Assembly (NCBI GenBank): GCA_022841795.1
Contig: JALHQU010000060.1
Span: 1 to 32,516 of the forward strand
DNA from: Fimbriiglobus sp.
Lineage (GTDB): Bacteria > Planctomycetota > Planctomycetia > Gemmatales > Gemmataceae
DNA length: 32,516 bases
Direction of reading: 5' to 3'
The translations under genes were made by a program, and so were the position numbers. Shown here one piece after another: positions 9,730-17,344 of the stretch. Positions within the stretch are counted from its first letter, which is position 1, and every line of letters starts with the position of its first letter. The notes under the pieces are model-generated. The model was given only the letters and a program-made list of their open reading frames with translations. It made no database searches and was not told where the DNA came from.

Positions 9730-9735
9730 ATTGTA
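9730..9735 (-). promoter_or_regulatory. Candidate -10 element for the helicase gene
   Basis: TACAAT on the minus strand, 41 bases before ATG 9688 and downstream of the 193-aa gene's stop. No good -35 is seen. It supports the shorter helicase start and a separate transcript. Confidence 0.35.
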
Positions 9736-9762
9736 TGCCGGAGTCGGGCCGGCCCTGTCCGC

Positions 9763-10344
9763 TCACCGCACGCTGCGGGCCAGCCAGTCGGCGTACCAGT
9801 TCGGCGGACGGCCGCCGAGCGGCGCGAACAGGTCTCGGGTGATCGGGCCGGTCTGCTGCTCAACCAGCCGGAGGGCGGACTCCTGCCAGGCGCGCTCCTC
9901 GTCCGCCGCCCCGTCCGTCTGCTCCGGTCGGGGGGTCTCCTGGTTGGCGTGTGCCTCGGCAGACTTGGCCGTGTCGATGGCGGAGTACACGCCCCGGACG
10001 GTCGCCCGGACCGCCGCCTCGTCATCCGGTGTCATCGATTGGAGGAGGCGGAGGACGACCGTCACCGTTTGGGCGAGCAGGTCGATCCGCGTCGGCTCCT
10101 CGTAGTAGTAGGTGACCAGATCCCGGACGGTGGCGAGTAACTTGGCGTGTTCATCGGGGTCCACCGGCTGCCCGAGGGCGTACTCCCAACCGACCTCGAT
10201 CGCCCGTCCGACCTCCGGGTGGTAGTCCCCGACCCAGTACTGCTCGTAGACGGGGAACACCCGTCCGGCCGACTCGGCCAGCAACGCGGTGCGGGCGCGG
10301 GGGGCGAGCCGCTTCACCCGCTCGGCGGTGTCGTCCAACCCCAT
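9763..10344 (-). CDS. Unknown 193-aa helical protein (possibly Imm5-like)
   Basis: Not firmly recognised. The 193-aa protein starts at ATG 10344, ten bases after the Fur stop, so the two are probably co-transcribed. The first half is helical and has the pattern RVFPVYEQYWVGDYHPEVGRA, loosely like putative immunity proteins of the Imm5 type, in which an Ala/Arg-rich helix precedes a Pro-Tyr-Glu stretch. A polar segment near 135-150 (rich in Glu, Gln, Asp) is probably a disordered linker, and the end (PPNWYADWLARSVR) is Trp-rich. There is no signal peptide, membrane helix or metal motif. No toxin gene is nearby, so an immunity role is not supported by context. Stop at 9763 lies 75 bases before the helicase start. 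Confidence 0.75.
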   Translation of the reverse strand: MGLDDTAERVKRLAPRARTALLAESAGRVFPVYEQYWVGDYHPEVGRAIEVGWEYALGQPVDPDEHAKLLATVRDLVTYYYEEPTRIDLLAQTVTVVLRLLQSMTPDDEAAVRATVRGVYSAIDTAKSAEAHANQETPRPEQTDGAADEERAWQESALRLVEQQTGPITRDLFAPLGGRPPNWYADWLARSVR

Positions 10345-10353
10345 ACGCCGGCC

Positions 10354-10839
10354 TCACATCACATACCGCCGCTTCGCCGCCGCCGCCGCGTTGCACTCCC
10401 CGCACGTGCCCTTCACCACCAGGTCGTACCCGGCCATCTGGAAGCGGTGGGCGGCGGCCACCGCCTTCACCGCCGCCGCGATGCCCGAGTCGGTGAACTC
10501 GATCAGCTTGCCGCACTCCTTGCACACCAGGTGCTCGTGCCACGGGTACCCGTAGTCGTGGTCGTACACCGTCCGCGGGCCGATCTCGATCCGCCGCAAG
10601 AGGCCGGCGTCCACCAGCTTGGCGAGGGTGCGGTACACCGTCGCCCGGCTCACCCGCCGGTTCGTCTCCCGCAGCTCGGCCAGCAGTTCGTCGGTGTCGA
10701 AGTGCGAGTGCTTGGCGAAGATGTGGCGGACCAGTTCCCGCTGCTGGTCGGTGAACCGCTGCGGCTTCGGCCGGCTGATCAGGTACTCGCGGAACCGCTC
10801 CTCGGGGGTTTGCGACACCGCGACGGCGGGGAGCGACAA
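10354..10839 (-). CDS. Fur-family transcriptional regulator
   Basis: A 161-aa ferric-uptake-regulator family protein: an N-terminal winged helix (recognition helix in VSRATVYRTLAKLVDAGLL, about 63-81) and a C-terminal dimer domain. Metal and zinc ligands are visible: HEHLVCKECG at 101-110 and CGEC at 146-149, giving the paired Cys site of structural zinc. The set fits Fur or PerR; sequence alone does not separate them. The reading frame starts with TTG at 10839, with GGAG eight bases upstream; GTG at 10818 is an alternative. The 193-aa gene follows after ten bases. A -10-like TAAAAT overlaps the stop codon of the upstream FlgM-like gene. Confidence 0.93.
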   Translation of the reverse strand: MSLPAVAVSQTPEERFREYLISRPKPQRFTDQQRELVRHIFAKHSHFDTDELLAELRETNRRVSRATVYRTLAKLVDAGLLRRIEIGPRTVYDHDYGYPWHEHLVCKECGKLIEFTDSGIAAAVKAVAAAHRFQMAGYDLVVKGTCGECNAAAAAKRRYVM

Positions 10840-10870
10840 AGGGGAACTCCGGTGGCGACGGGCCGTGCCT

Positions 10871-10876
10871 ATTTTA
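10871..10876 (-). promoter_or_regulatory. Candidate -10 element for the Fur gene
   Basis: TAAAAT on the minus strand in the context GGTAAAATAGG, 31 bases before the TTG start. It overlaps the TAA stop (10874-10876) of the small gene upstream. No clear -35 and no recognisable Fur box. Confidence 0.35.
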
Positions 10877-11071
10877 CCGCCGGTCTTCGGTCCCGCGGAA
10901 CAACAACTCCTCGGCTAGTGCCCACCGCTCCGGGGTGTCCAGCTTCCCCTGGGCAATCAGCCGCTTCATGCGGTGGACCAATTCCCAGCGGATGCCGTCG
11001 TCGCCGGGACACGGCGGGCGGTCGTCCGGGTCGGCGGGCGCATGCAACGGGCGGGTCGGGGTGTCGCTCAT
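10874..11071 (-). CDS. Small FlgM-like protein (65 aa)
   Basis: A 65-aa protein from ATG 11071. The N-terminal half is Pro/Asp-rich and probably disordered. The C-terminal half, IRWELVHRMKRLIAQGKLDT then PERW, has the helix-turn pattern seen in the C-terminal part of FlgM-type anti-sigma-28 factors and related small planctomycete proteins. An anti-sigma role is inference; no flagellar or sigma gene is in view. A longer frame on the same strand begins at 11152, but the extra residues are Arg/Pro-rich and look like non-coding translation. The gene lies 35 bases upstream of the Fur start, on the same strand. Confidence 0.65.
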   Translation of the reverse strand: MSDTPTRPLHAPADPDDRPPCPGDDGIRWELVHRMKRLIAQGKLDTPERWALAEELLFRGTEDRR

Positions 11072-11418
11072 AAGGGTGCGGAAGCGGGCCGCTCGCAACC
11101 GTTGGTCCGACGGGTTCCGTCGGCCAGACCAGCGGGGGGGACGGGGAGGCATCGGGGTGTCTGTCTAGTCCGGCCGGGCGGGGCGGTCCAGTTCCGTTTC
11201 CATCCGCCACCGCTGGGGTCCAGGTGTTCACCCCCAGGGCGGGCCCATTCTACCCCTGTGCATCGTCGGCCGCGGCCGGGCGTGTGAAAGAATTTGGCGG
11301 CGATCGACTGGGTAATCTGCACCCGACGGCGCGGCGCAGGGGTTCAATCAGTCGTTCCAGCTTGATGCGGCGCAGGGCCGCCGGGTCGGGTTTGTTTTCC
11401 CCATTTTGACACATCGCC
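11072..11418. other. Intergenic stretch without a recognised gene
   Basis: 347 bases between endonuclease V and the FlgM-like gene. Frames here give only Arg/Pro/Gly-rich translations without family resemblance. A minus-strand TAGAAT at 11247-11252 might be a -10 box, but it is 176 bases before the nearest start and has no -35. No strong palindrome of the families found elsewhere was seen. Confidence 0.5.
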
Positions 11419-12105
11419 TCAAGTCGTGTCCGCGTAGCCGCTAGCGGCTTCGCCTCTCCGCGCCTCGTTCGCCGCCATGTGCGCCAGCCGCGTCGGCACC
11501 GGGTGGCGGAATCCGCTCAGCACCCGGCGGACCAGCCCGACCGCCGAATCCACATCACACAGGTGGCCCGGCGAGACGAAGCACGGCCGCACCTCATCGG
11601 CCGTCCGCACCACCGCCCCGACCGTTTCGCCACCCAGGGTGAGCGGGGTGGTGTCGCCGGCGGTCGGGCCGACCTCGGCGTGGTCGCCGACCAGCCACGT
11701 CTTCGCACACCCGACCACCGGCCGGTCCAGCCACAGGCCGAGGTGGCAAGCCAGCCCGAACCGCCGCGGGTGGGCGATGCCCTGTCCGTCCACCATGAAC
11801 ACGTCGGGTTGAGTCCGCAATGTGGTGATGGCGGATAACAAAGCGGGACACTCCCGGAAAGACAGCAACCCCGGCACATACGGGAACGCCGCGTCAGCGC
11901 GGACCACCGCCCGCTCCACTTCGATCAGGTCCGGCAGCCGCACGACCACCACCGCGGCGTGCAGGATGGGGGCGAACGTGTCGTAGGCGATGTCGCACCC
12001 GGCGACGGTGCGGACCGGCCCGAGCGGGGCGAGCGCGACGCGGCCGGCCAACTCCGTCTGGAGGGCCACCGCCTCGTCCGGGGTCAATGTCCAGGAATGG
12101 AGCAT
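11419..12105 (-). CDS. nfi: Endonuclease V (deoxyinosine 3' endonuclease)
   Basis: A 228-aa endonuclease V, which nicks DNA (or RNA) near inosine from adenine deamination to begin repair. Active-site elements are present: Asp38 in AGCDIAYD, the wedge and acidic motif YVPGLLSFRE with Glu85, and Asp106 plus His112 in MVDGQGIAHPRRFGLA. The segment VGCAKTWLVG matches the later conserved strand. The ATG at 12105 fits the family N-terminus (LTPDEAVALQ). The frame continues upstream, but that part translates a family D repeat (NHGGQCPPYQ) and should not be counted. The ATG itself lies at the edge of that repeat. Confidence 0.93.
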   Translation of the reverse strand: MLHSWTLTPDEAVALQTELAGRVALAPLGPVRTVAGCDIAYDTFAPILHAAVVVVRLPDLIEVERAVVRADAAFPYVPGLLSFRECPALLSAITTLRTQPDVFMVDGQGIAHPRRFGLACHLGLWLDRPVVGCAKTWLVGDHAEVGPTAGDTTPLTLGGETVGAVVRTADEVRPCFVSPGHLCDVDSAVGLVRRVLSGFRHPVPTRLAHMAANEARRGEAASGYADTT

Positions 12106-12108
12106 CTG

Positions 12109-12131
12109 GTAGGGTGGGCACTGCCCACCGT
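12109..12131. repeat. Palindromic element, family D half copy
   Basis: One arm (GTAGGGTGGGCACTGCCCAC and following CGT) matching the full element at 12675-12727 with a single base change. It starts four bases from the endonuclease V start codon, and the edge CATYTGGTAGGG is shared by both copies, so the ATG is in the shared edge. Confidence 0.75.
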
Positions 12132-12139
12132 GATTCCGG

Positions 12140-12649
12140 TCACGCCCGTGCCCTGACGCCGTACACCAGGTTGTACTGTGAGCTGGGGTCGTAGAGGAAC
12201 ACAACCTCAACCATTCGCCCCTGCTTGAACAGCTCGGTCACATGCTCGGTGTAAAAAACGACCGGAATTTCTCGCCCGTCAGGGGTCGTCGCGATGGCCG
12301 TGGATAGGTTGCCGAGAATCGGCAATGGGTGAGGTCGCAGGTCATCCTCGATGATGCCCGTGAGCACCGGAGTGTCCCGGAGGTTGGGAACCGCGCGCCA
12401 AAAGAGCTGAAACCAGAAATACAGCACGCCCACACCGGGTGCCACGAGTACCCACCACTCGGTGACAACGGCCGCCGCGATCAGCCCGGCGGCCAACGCC
12501 CATAAGGCGAGCGTTTTCCAGCCGCGGGCGTCCGCCCACAACAGCCTCCACACGACGTTGGGGCGGGGCGGCTCATGGGAGGTGATGAAGTAAAATTCGT
12601 TCGGGTCGCTGACGACCCACCCGTCGGGCGTGACTTTCGGTGCGGGCAT
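12140..12649 (-). CDS. Unknown 169-aa membrane protein
   Basis: Not recognised. The protein starts at ATG 12649 (PAPKVTPDGWVVSDPNEFYF). Residues about 44-62 and 64-83 are two hydrophobic helices, close enough to form a hairpin. The C-terminal 85 residues form a soluble domain with beta-strand character (TPDGREIPVVFYTEHV, EVVFLYDPSSQYNLVYGV). Codon use is less GC-biased at third positions than in its neighbours (runs such as AAAAAA and AAATA), which may mean faster evolution or recent arrival. The frame extends upstream to 12736 only by translating a family D palindrome. It lies 35 bases upstream of endonuclease V on the same strand. Confidence 0.7.
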   Translation of the reverse strand: MPAPKVTPDGWVVSDPNEFYFITSHEPPRPNVVWRLLWADARGWKTLALWALAAGLIAAAVVTEWWVLVAPGVGVLYFWFQLFWRAVPNLRDTPVLTGIIEDDLRPHPLPILGNLSTAIATTPDGREIPVVFYTEHVTELFKQGRMVEVVFLYDPSSQYNLVYGVRARA

Positions 12650-12674
12650 CGGGCGATTCCCTTGGTGGCATTTG

Positions 12675-12727
12675 GTAGGGTGGGCACCGCCCACCGTCTG
12701 AATCACGGTGGGCGGTGCCCACCCTAC
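12675..12727. repeat. Palindromic element, family D full copy
   Basis: Perfect 23-bp arms at 12675-12697 and 12705-12727 with a 7-base loop (CTGAATC). It lies between the histidine kinase stop (12733) and the start of the 169-aa membrane protein, so it would be in the leader of the latter or act as a kinase terminator. Confidence 0.9.
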
Positions 12728-12732
12728 GAAAG

Positions 12733-14382
12733 TCACTCCGCGGCGAACGCAGCTAATGGATCATCTTTGAGTCGGGCCGCCAGGGTGACGGTGAACGTGC
12801 TGCCGCGGCCGGGTTCGCTCTGCAGGGTCACGTCCCCGCCGAGCAGCTTCGCCAGCTCCCGCACGATGCTCAGCCCCAGCCCGCTGCCGCCCTGCTCCCG
12901 CGTGAGCGTGCCGGACGTCTGCCGGAACTTCTGGAACACCATCTCCTGGTGTTCCGGGGCGATGCCCACCCCGGTGTCCGTGACGGTGAGCGTGAGGGTG
13001 TCGCCGGCCACCTCGCCCTTCAGCGTCACCCGCCCGCCCTCCGGGGTGAACTTGATGGCGTTGGACAGCAGGTTCGACAGGATCTGCCGCACCTTCCCGC
13101 CGTCCTGCCGCACGTCCGGGGCGGGGTCCGGCACCTGCACCAGCAGTTCGATTTCCTTCTTCTCCGCCTGCTGGCGGAACAGCCCGGCCGCCGCCTCGCA
13201 CGCCCCCGCCACGTTCAGCACCTCCGGCTTCACCCGCATCTTGCCGGACTCCAGCCGGGCCAGGTCGAGCACGTCGTTGATGAGCGCCAGCAGGTGCTTG
13301 CCGCTCTCGTGGATGTTCGCCGCCCACCGCACCTGCTTGTCGGTCAGGGTGTCGGCGTTCAGCAGCGCCTCGCTGAACCCGATGACGCTGTTCAGCGGGG
13401 TGCGGAGTTCGTGCGACACGGTGGACAGGAACTGCGTCTTCATCGCCCCGGACTGGTGCAGCTCCAGGTTGGCGCGGGCCAGTTCGTCCACCTTCCCGTC
13501 CAGGTCCGAAATCAGCCCGCGGTTCCGCTCCTGCACCTGCACCAGGTTGGTCAGCATGCGGTTGAACGCCTGCGACAGGTCCTCGAACTCGTCCCCCGTC
13601 TGGATGTCGCTCCGCACCGTCAGCTGGCCGGCGGCGATGGCGTCGGCGGTGGTCTTCAGCTCCTTCACCGGCTTGACGACGACGTACCGGATGACCAGGT
13701 AGGTGCCGGCCAGGATGAGGGCGGTGGTGCCGACGGCGAACGCGATCAGCCACGCCAGGTTCTGGTGGACGCCGTCGTCGATCAGGTCCGTGTTCAGGTC
13801 CACCCGCACCACCGCCATCAGGTCGCCGACGGCCAGGTCCGGGTTCGCCCGCGGGCCGGCGGCCGGCTGGGCGGCGGACCCGGCCAGGAACGCGGCCATC
13901 CGCGGCTCGCTGCGGTGGCAGGCGGCGCACGCCTCCCCGGCCCGCACCGCCCCGTAGTACACGAACGTCCGCTTCCGCTCGGCGACGGTGTGCTCGGCCA
14001 GGGCCGGGTCGTCGCGGAACCGCTCGAACACCTCGCGGTCGGCGTCCTCGCCGTGGCGGGTCGGGTCGGCCGAGTCGGGCGCGATCAGCCGGCTGCTGTG
14101 CCCCTGGAAGCTGGACGGCCAGCGGGCCGCGGCCTGCTTCTGGAACTCGGCCAGCCCGGCCTTCACCTCGCGGTTCTGGCGGACGTGGGCGGCGTCCAGG
14201 GCCGGGGCCACCTGGGTGCGGCCGGTGTGGGTGAGCTGGTCGTAGGCCACGCCTTCGGTCAGTTTGGCGAACACCAGGAAGCTGGCGGACATGAGCGCGA
14301 GGGTGCCGCACCCGAGCAGCCACCGGCACTTCCGCTCCAGGTTGGTCTCGCCGAGCAGCCGCTTGAACGTGCGGTACGACAT
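12733..14382 (-). CDS. Membrane sensor histidine kinase with a heme-c-type DUF3365 sensor
   Basis: A 549-aa kinase from ATG 14382. Helix 1 is about residues 21-40 and helix 2 about 209-232. The extracytoplasmic part between them resembles the DUF3365 (Tll0287-like) domain and contains CAACH (Cys152, Cys155, His156), a covalent heme c attachment motif. A HAMP linker follows (about 232-285), then a coiled region, the HisKA domain with phospho-acceptor His324 in VSHELRTPLNS, and a HATPase domain with its N box (NLLSNAIKFT), DTGVGIAPE and GGSGLGLS. Inferred role: redox or gas sensing through heme, signalling by phosphotransfer. No response regulator is adjacent, so the partner is elsewhere. The upstream open frame to 14547 translates a family C palindrome (SPTRERG) and is not part of the protein. 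Confidence 0.93.
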   Translation of the reverse strand: MSYRTFKRLLGETNLERKCRWLLGCGTLALMSASFLVFAKLTEGVAYDQLTHTGRTQVAPALDAAHVRQNREVKAGLAEFQKQAAARWPSSFQGHSSRLIAPDSADPTRHGEDADREVFERFRDDPALAEHTVAERKRTFVYYGAVRAGEACAACHRSEPRMAAFLAGSAAQPAAGPRANPDLAVGDLMAVVRVDLNTDLIDDGVHQNLAWLIAFAVGTTALILAGTYLVIRYVVVKPVKELKTTADAIAAGQLTVRSDIQTGDEFEDLSQAFNRMLTNLVQVQERNRGLISDLDGKVDELARANLELHQSGAMKTQFLSTVSHELRTPLNSVIGFSEALLNADTLTDKQVRWAANIHESGKHLLALINDVLDLARLESGKMRVKPEVLNVAGACEAAAGLFRQQAEKKEIELLVQVPDPAPDVRQDGGKVRQILSNLLSNAIKFTPEGGRVTLKGEVAGDTLTLTVTDTGVGIAPEHQEMVFQKFRQTSGTLTREQGGSGLGLSIVRELAKLLGGDVTLQSEPGRGSTFTVTLAARLKDDPLAAFAAE

Positions 14383-14475
14383 GGGGGCAGTGTACGGACG
14401 GGCGACCGGCGGATTCTTGTAGGGCGGGCCGCCGTCGAGCGGAGCGAGACCAGCCCCGCCGCGTGGTGTTTGTGA

Positions 14476-14533
14476 TAGCCCGACGCGCGAGCGAGGGCAG
14501 ACCACGCTTGGCCCTCGCTCGCGCGTCGGGCTA
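14476..14533. repeat. Palindromic element, family C copy 1
   Basis: Perfect 23-bp arms at 14476-14498 and 14511-14533 with a 12-base loop; core GCCCGACGCGCGAGCGAGGG. It lies between the TIGR02996 gene stop (14554) and the histidine kinase start (14382), both on the minus strand. No flanking direct repeat was found for this copy. Confidence 0.9.
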
Positions 14534-14553
14534 ACGAACCCCGGCAACCGTCG

Positions 14554-15438
14554 TCACGGGTCCAGCGTCACCGCGTCGCCGAAGCGGGCTTGCAGCCGCG
14601 CCCGGCACCCGGACGTGATGCGGTCGCACCCGGACAGGTCGAGGCGGACTAGCTGCGTGAGGTGCGGGGAAGTCAGGATCGCGTCGCCCGCGGCGTCGGT
14701 CAGCCACGTGTTGCCGGCCAACCCCAGGCCGGTCAGGTTCGCCAGCCGGGGCGAGCCGGCGAGCGCCCGCACGTCGCCGTCCTCCACGGCGGAGTGCGTC
14801 AGCCCGAGTGACTGCACCGCGGACAGCTCGAAGTCGCTCGCCAGGATTCGCCAGGCAGCCGCCCCAATGTTACACGCCCAGAAGCCGAGCGCGTGCAGCC
14901 GGGCCAGGTGCGCCCGGGTGACGATCGCCTCCATGGCGTCCAGCGACACCCCGATCTCGTCGAACTGGAGGGCGGTCAGGTACTCCAGCCGCGGGTGGGC
15001 GAGCAGGTCGCGGGCCACCTCCGGCGAGCGGAGGTGGTCGCCGTCGTTGCTCGACACCACCAGCCGGGTGAGGGCCACCAGCGGCGAATCCAGGAACTCG
15101 GCCAGCCCGGCCGGCCGCCAGTTGTCGGCGTTCCGCAGGTCCACCTCCTCCACGAACCCGCGGCGGAACTGCACCTTGTGCGGCATCCACCCAACCGGCG
15201 CGGCGAGCGGCACCGCCCACCGCTCCCGGTTGTCGGCCAGCAGTGTCTGCTCCCGCTCCTCGGCCGCGGTGCGCTCCGGGGTGTACGGCGGGAGTTTCGC
15301 CGTGTCGATCTGGAGGCGGATGAACGCGGCCCGGTCGGGGTCGCCGGACTCGTCCAGGAAGTCGGCGTACACCAGCCGCGGCAGGTCGTCGTCCGGGTTC
15401 GTCAGGATCGCCCGGAGGAAGGCGTCGTGCGTGGACAT
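14554..15438 (-). CDS. TIGR02996 domain protein with leucine-rich-like repeats
   Basis: A 294-aa protein starting at ATG 15438. The N-terminal 45 residues (AFLRAILTNPDDDLPRLVYA then DFLDESGD) are the TIGR02996 domain, common and multi-copy in Gemmata-type genomes and of unknown function. The rest holds irregular leucine-rich repeat-like units, for example LTRLVVSSNDG, LTGLGLAGN and LVRLDLSGCDRIT, which suggests a curved protein-binding surface. There is no signal peptide or membrane helix, so it is likely cytoplasmic. Length and layout are usual for the group. It is divergent from the first DUF1559 gene, and the frame extends upstream only through low-complexity Arg/Ser antisense of that gene. 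Confidence 0.88.
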   Translation of the reverse strand: MSTHDAFLRAILTNPDDDLPRLVYADFLDESGDPDRAAFIRLQIDTAKLPPYTPERTAAEEREQTLLADNRERWAVPLAAPVGWMPHKVQFRRGFVEEVDLRNADNWRPAGLAEFLDSPLVALTRLVVSSNDGDHLRSPEVARDLLAHPRLEYLTALQFDEIGVSLDAMEAIVTRAHLARLHALGFWACNIGAAAWRILASDFELSAVQSLGLTHSAVEDGDVRALAGSPRLANLTGLGLAGNTWLTDAAGDAILTSPHLTQLVRLDLSGCDRITSGCRARLQARFGDAVTLDP

Positions 15439-15556
15439 GGCGTCACTCCCGGGGCAATAGCACCAGCGTACCGGATTCGGCCGGTCGGTCCGCGCATTTC
15501 GCCCGGCGACCGTTTCTGTAATAATGCCGGGACGTGTTTCGCCCGGAGCCACCGCC

Positions 15557-16390
15557 ATGCCGGCCGACCGCGACGACGACCGCGACGATTTCGACGATCG
15601 CCCCCGCCGCCGGCGGGACGATTTCGACGACCGGGACCGCCCGCCGAAGAAGGGCATGTCCACCGGGGTCATCCTGGCCATCGTGGGCGGGGTGCTGGTG
15701 GTGGTCGCCGTCCCGTGCGTCGCCATCCTGATCGGCCTGATGCTGCCGGCGGTGCAGAAAGTCCGCGAGGCGGCCAGCCGGCAGCAGTCCAGTAACAACA
15801 TGCGGCAGGTGGCGCTGGCGTCACACCAGCACGAGATGAACTACGCCCACTTCCCGCCGCCGTTCGTCGTCCCGCCGCCGGGGGCGAGCGTCCCGCCGCC
15901 GGACCGGCTGAGCTGGCGGGTGAGCGTCTTGCCGTATGTCGAGCAGGACAACCTGTTCCGCCAGTTCAAGCTGGACCAGCCGTGGAACAGCCCGGCGAAC
16001 GCTCCCCTCTCCAACACGGTCGTCAAGACCTACGGCGACCCGCTCGACCCGGTGGCGCCGACCACCCGCTACCGCTGCTTCTACGACAACGGGGCGGCGT
16101 TCTCCACCGACCCGACGCAGAAGACGGTGCTGGGGAGGATTCCGGACGGCGCGGCGAACGTCATCTTTTACGTTGAGAGCGCCGACACCGTGCCGTGGGC
16201 GCGGTTCAACGACTTCATGTTCGACCCGGCCGGCCCGCTGCCGTCGCTGGGCCACCCGCAGCGGACCGCGTTCCTGGTGGCGATGGGCGACGGGTCGGTG
16301 AAGTTCGTGAACAAGTCGATCAACCCGGACGTGCTGAAGCGGTGCATCCACGCCGCCGACGGCGCGGGCAAGGGTATTGACCTGGATTGA
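15557..16390 (+). CDS. DUF1559 domain protein, first of an adjacent pair
   Basis: A 277-aa protein from ATG 15557. It opens with an Asp/Arg-rich cytoplasmic segment (about 1-35), then a membrane helix (about 38-60) running into the conserved LMLPAVQKVREAASR, the pilin-like start of DUF1559 proteins. The core has LSWRVSVLPYVEQDNLF and the end has the Asp-Gly motif AMGDGSVKFVN. The family is greatly expanded in planctomycetes and resembles type II secretion pseudopilins; most members lack an assigned function. It is followed 23 bases later by a paralogue of the same layout. A possible -10 (TAATAA at 15519-15524) precedes it, in the divergent gap with the TIGR02996 gene. Confidence 0.92.
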   Translation: MPADRDDDRDDFDDRPRRRRDDFDDRDRPPKKGMSTGVILAIVGGVLVVVAVPCVAILIGLMLPAVQKVREAASRQQSSNNMRQVALASHQHEMNYAHFPPPFVVPPPGASVPPPDRLSWRVSVLPYVEQDNLFRQFKLDQPWNSPANAPLSNTVVKTYGDPLDPVAPTTRYRCFYDNGAAFSTDPTQKTVLGRIPDGAANVIFYVESADTVPWARFNDFMFDPAGPLPSLGHPQRTAFLVAMGDGSVKFVNKSINPDVLKRCIHAADGAGKGIDLD

Positions 16391-16413
16391 CAATCACCCC
16401 ACGGGAAGCCGCC

Positions 16414-17283
16414 ATGCCCCGCGACCGCGACGACCGTTACGACGACGAGGACGACGACCGCCCGCGCCGCCGCTCTCGGCGGGATGATTACGACGACGAG
16501 GACGACCGGCCGCGGCGATCGCGGTACGATCGCTCGCCACCCAAGTCCGGCGGGGGCGGGAAGACGCTGCTGCTCGTGTTCGGCATCCTGGGGGCGGTGC
16601 TGCTGGTGTGCGGCGGCGGGGCGGCGCTGCTGCTGTGGCCGGCGTACCAGAAGGTGCAGGAGGCGAAGGGGCGGTTCGAGGCGTCGAACAACATGAAGGC
16701 GGTGGTGATGGGCATGCACCGCTACCACGACGCGCACGACCGCCCGCACGCCCCGTACTTCGAGGACACGCCCGCCCCGCCGCGGCCGGCCGATCTGTCC
16801 ACCATGCTGAGCTGGCGGGTGCAGCTCATGGGGCACCTGCCCAGCCGCCCGCCCGGCGTGGTCAACCCGCGGGAGCCGTGGGACAGCCCGGCCAACCGTC
16901 CGCTGGCGGACGTGGTGGTGAGGGAGTACGCGGACGCCGAAACCCCGACCGACCCGACCACCCGCGTCCGCCTCTTCTACGACAACGGCGCGCTGTTCGA
17001 CACCGACCGCACCCGGCGGGTGGGGTTCACCGGCGTGACCGACGGCACCTCGAACACCCTCGCCTACGTGGAGAGCGCGGACAAGGTGGGGTGGACGCAG
17101 TTCAACGACTTCAAGTTCGACCCGAACGGCCCGCCGCCGCCGCTGGGCAAGCCGAACGCCGGCGTGTTCCTGGCGGCCATGGCCGACGGCAGCGTGCGGC
17201 AGGTGCGGAAGACGGTCAGCCCGCAGACGCTGCGGGCGGCCATCACCCGCGCCGGCGGGGAGGTGGTCGGCCCGGACTGGTGA
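16414..17283 (+). CDS. DUF1559 domain protein, second of an adjacent pair
   Basis: A 289-aa paralogue of the preceding gene with the same order: Asp/Arg-rich N-terminal segment (longer and more charged, with repeated DDEDD and RRSR), membrane helix (about 55-77), LSWRVQLMGHL, NREPWDSPANRPL-like centre, and the Asp-Gly motif AMADGSVRQVR. The helix start reads LLWPAYQKVQEAKGR, where the first gene has LMLPAVQKVREAA, so the pilin-like stretch is less conserved. A start at ATG 16414 fits the first paralogue. Tandem duplication is the simplest explanation. A short palindrome (GATTCGCC / GGCGAATC) directly follows the stop. Confidence 0.9.
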   Translation: MPRDRDDRYDDEDDDRPRRRSRRDDYDDEDDRPRRSRYDRSPPKSGGGGKTLLLVFGILGAVLLVCGGGAALLLWPAYQKVQEAKGRFEASNNMKAVVMGMHRYHDAHDRPHAPYFEDTPAPPRPADLSTMLSWRVQLMGHLPSRPPGVVNPREPWDSPANRPLADVVVREYADAETPTDPTTRVRLFYDNGALFDTDRTRRVGFTGVTDGTSNTLAYVESADKVGWTQFNDFKFDPNGPPPPLGKPNAGVFLAAMADGSVRQVRKTVSPQTLRAAITRAGGEVVGPDW

Positions 17284-17298
17284 TTCGCCGGGCGAATC
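17282..17298 (+). terminator. Short hairpin after the DUF1559 pair
   Basis: GATTCGCC and GGCGAATC flank one base and overlap the stop codon. The stem is short and no T-run follows, so a terminator role is weakly supported. Confidence 0.3.
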
Positions 17299-17333
17299 CC
17301 GCCACACCCGTCGCACGCCGTCGCCCGCCGCTC

Positions 17334-17339
17334 TATGAT
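17334..17339 (+). promoter_or_regulatory. Candidate -10 element for the GH10-like gene
   Basis: TATGAT, 137 bases before the ATG at 17476, with a poor -35. The family C palindrome (17354-17435) would lie in the untranslated leader of this transcript. Confidence 0.3.
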
Positions 17340-17344
17340 AGTGT

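Noticed and set aside
9689-9766. Longer helicase start at GTG 9766
   Set aside because: The added residues (SGQGRPDSG...) are low-complexity and a -10-like box lies within; ATG 9688 begins the conserved part.
9763-10344. Toxin-immunity pair with the 193-aa protein
   Set aside because: The Imm5-like resemblance is weak and no toxin gene is nearby.
6110-10839. Phage-defence island built on the SNF2 helicase
   Set aside because: No methylase, nuclease, PLD or other known partner gene adjoins it; Fur and a 193-aa protein do not form a known defence set.
12106-12210. N-terminal extension of endonuclease V
   Set aside because: The residues translate a family D repeat and antisense DNA; the family start fits ATG 12105.
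14383-14547. N-terminal extension of the histidine kinase
   Set aside because: It translates the family C palindrome (SPTRERG) and a further repeat-like stretch; the protein begins before the first membrane helix at 14382.
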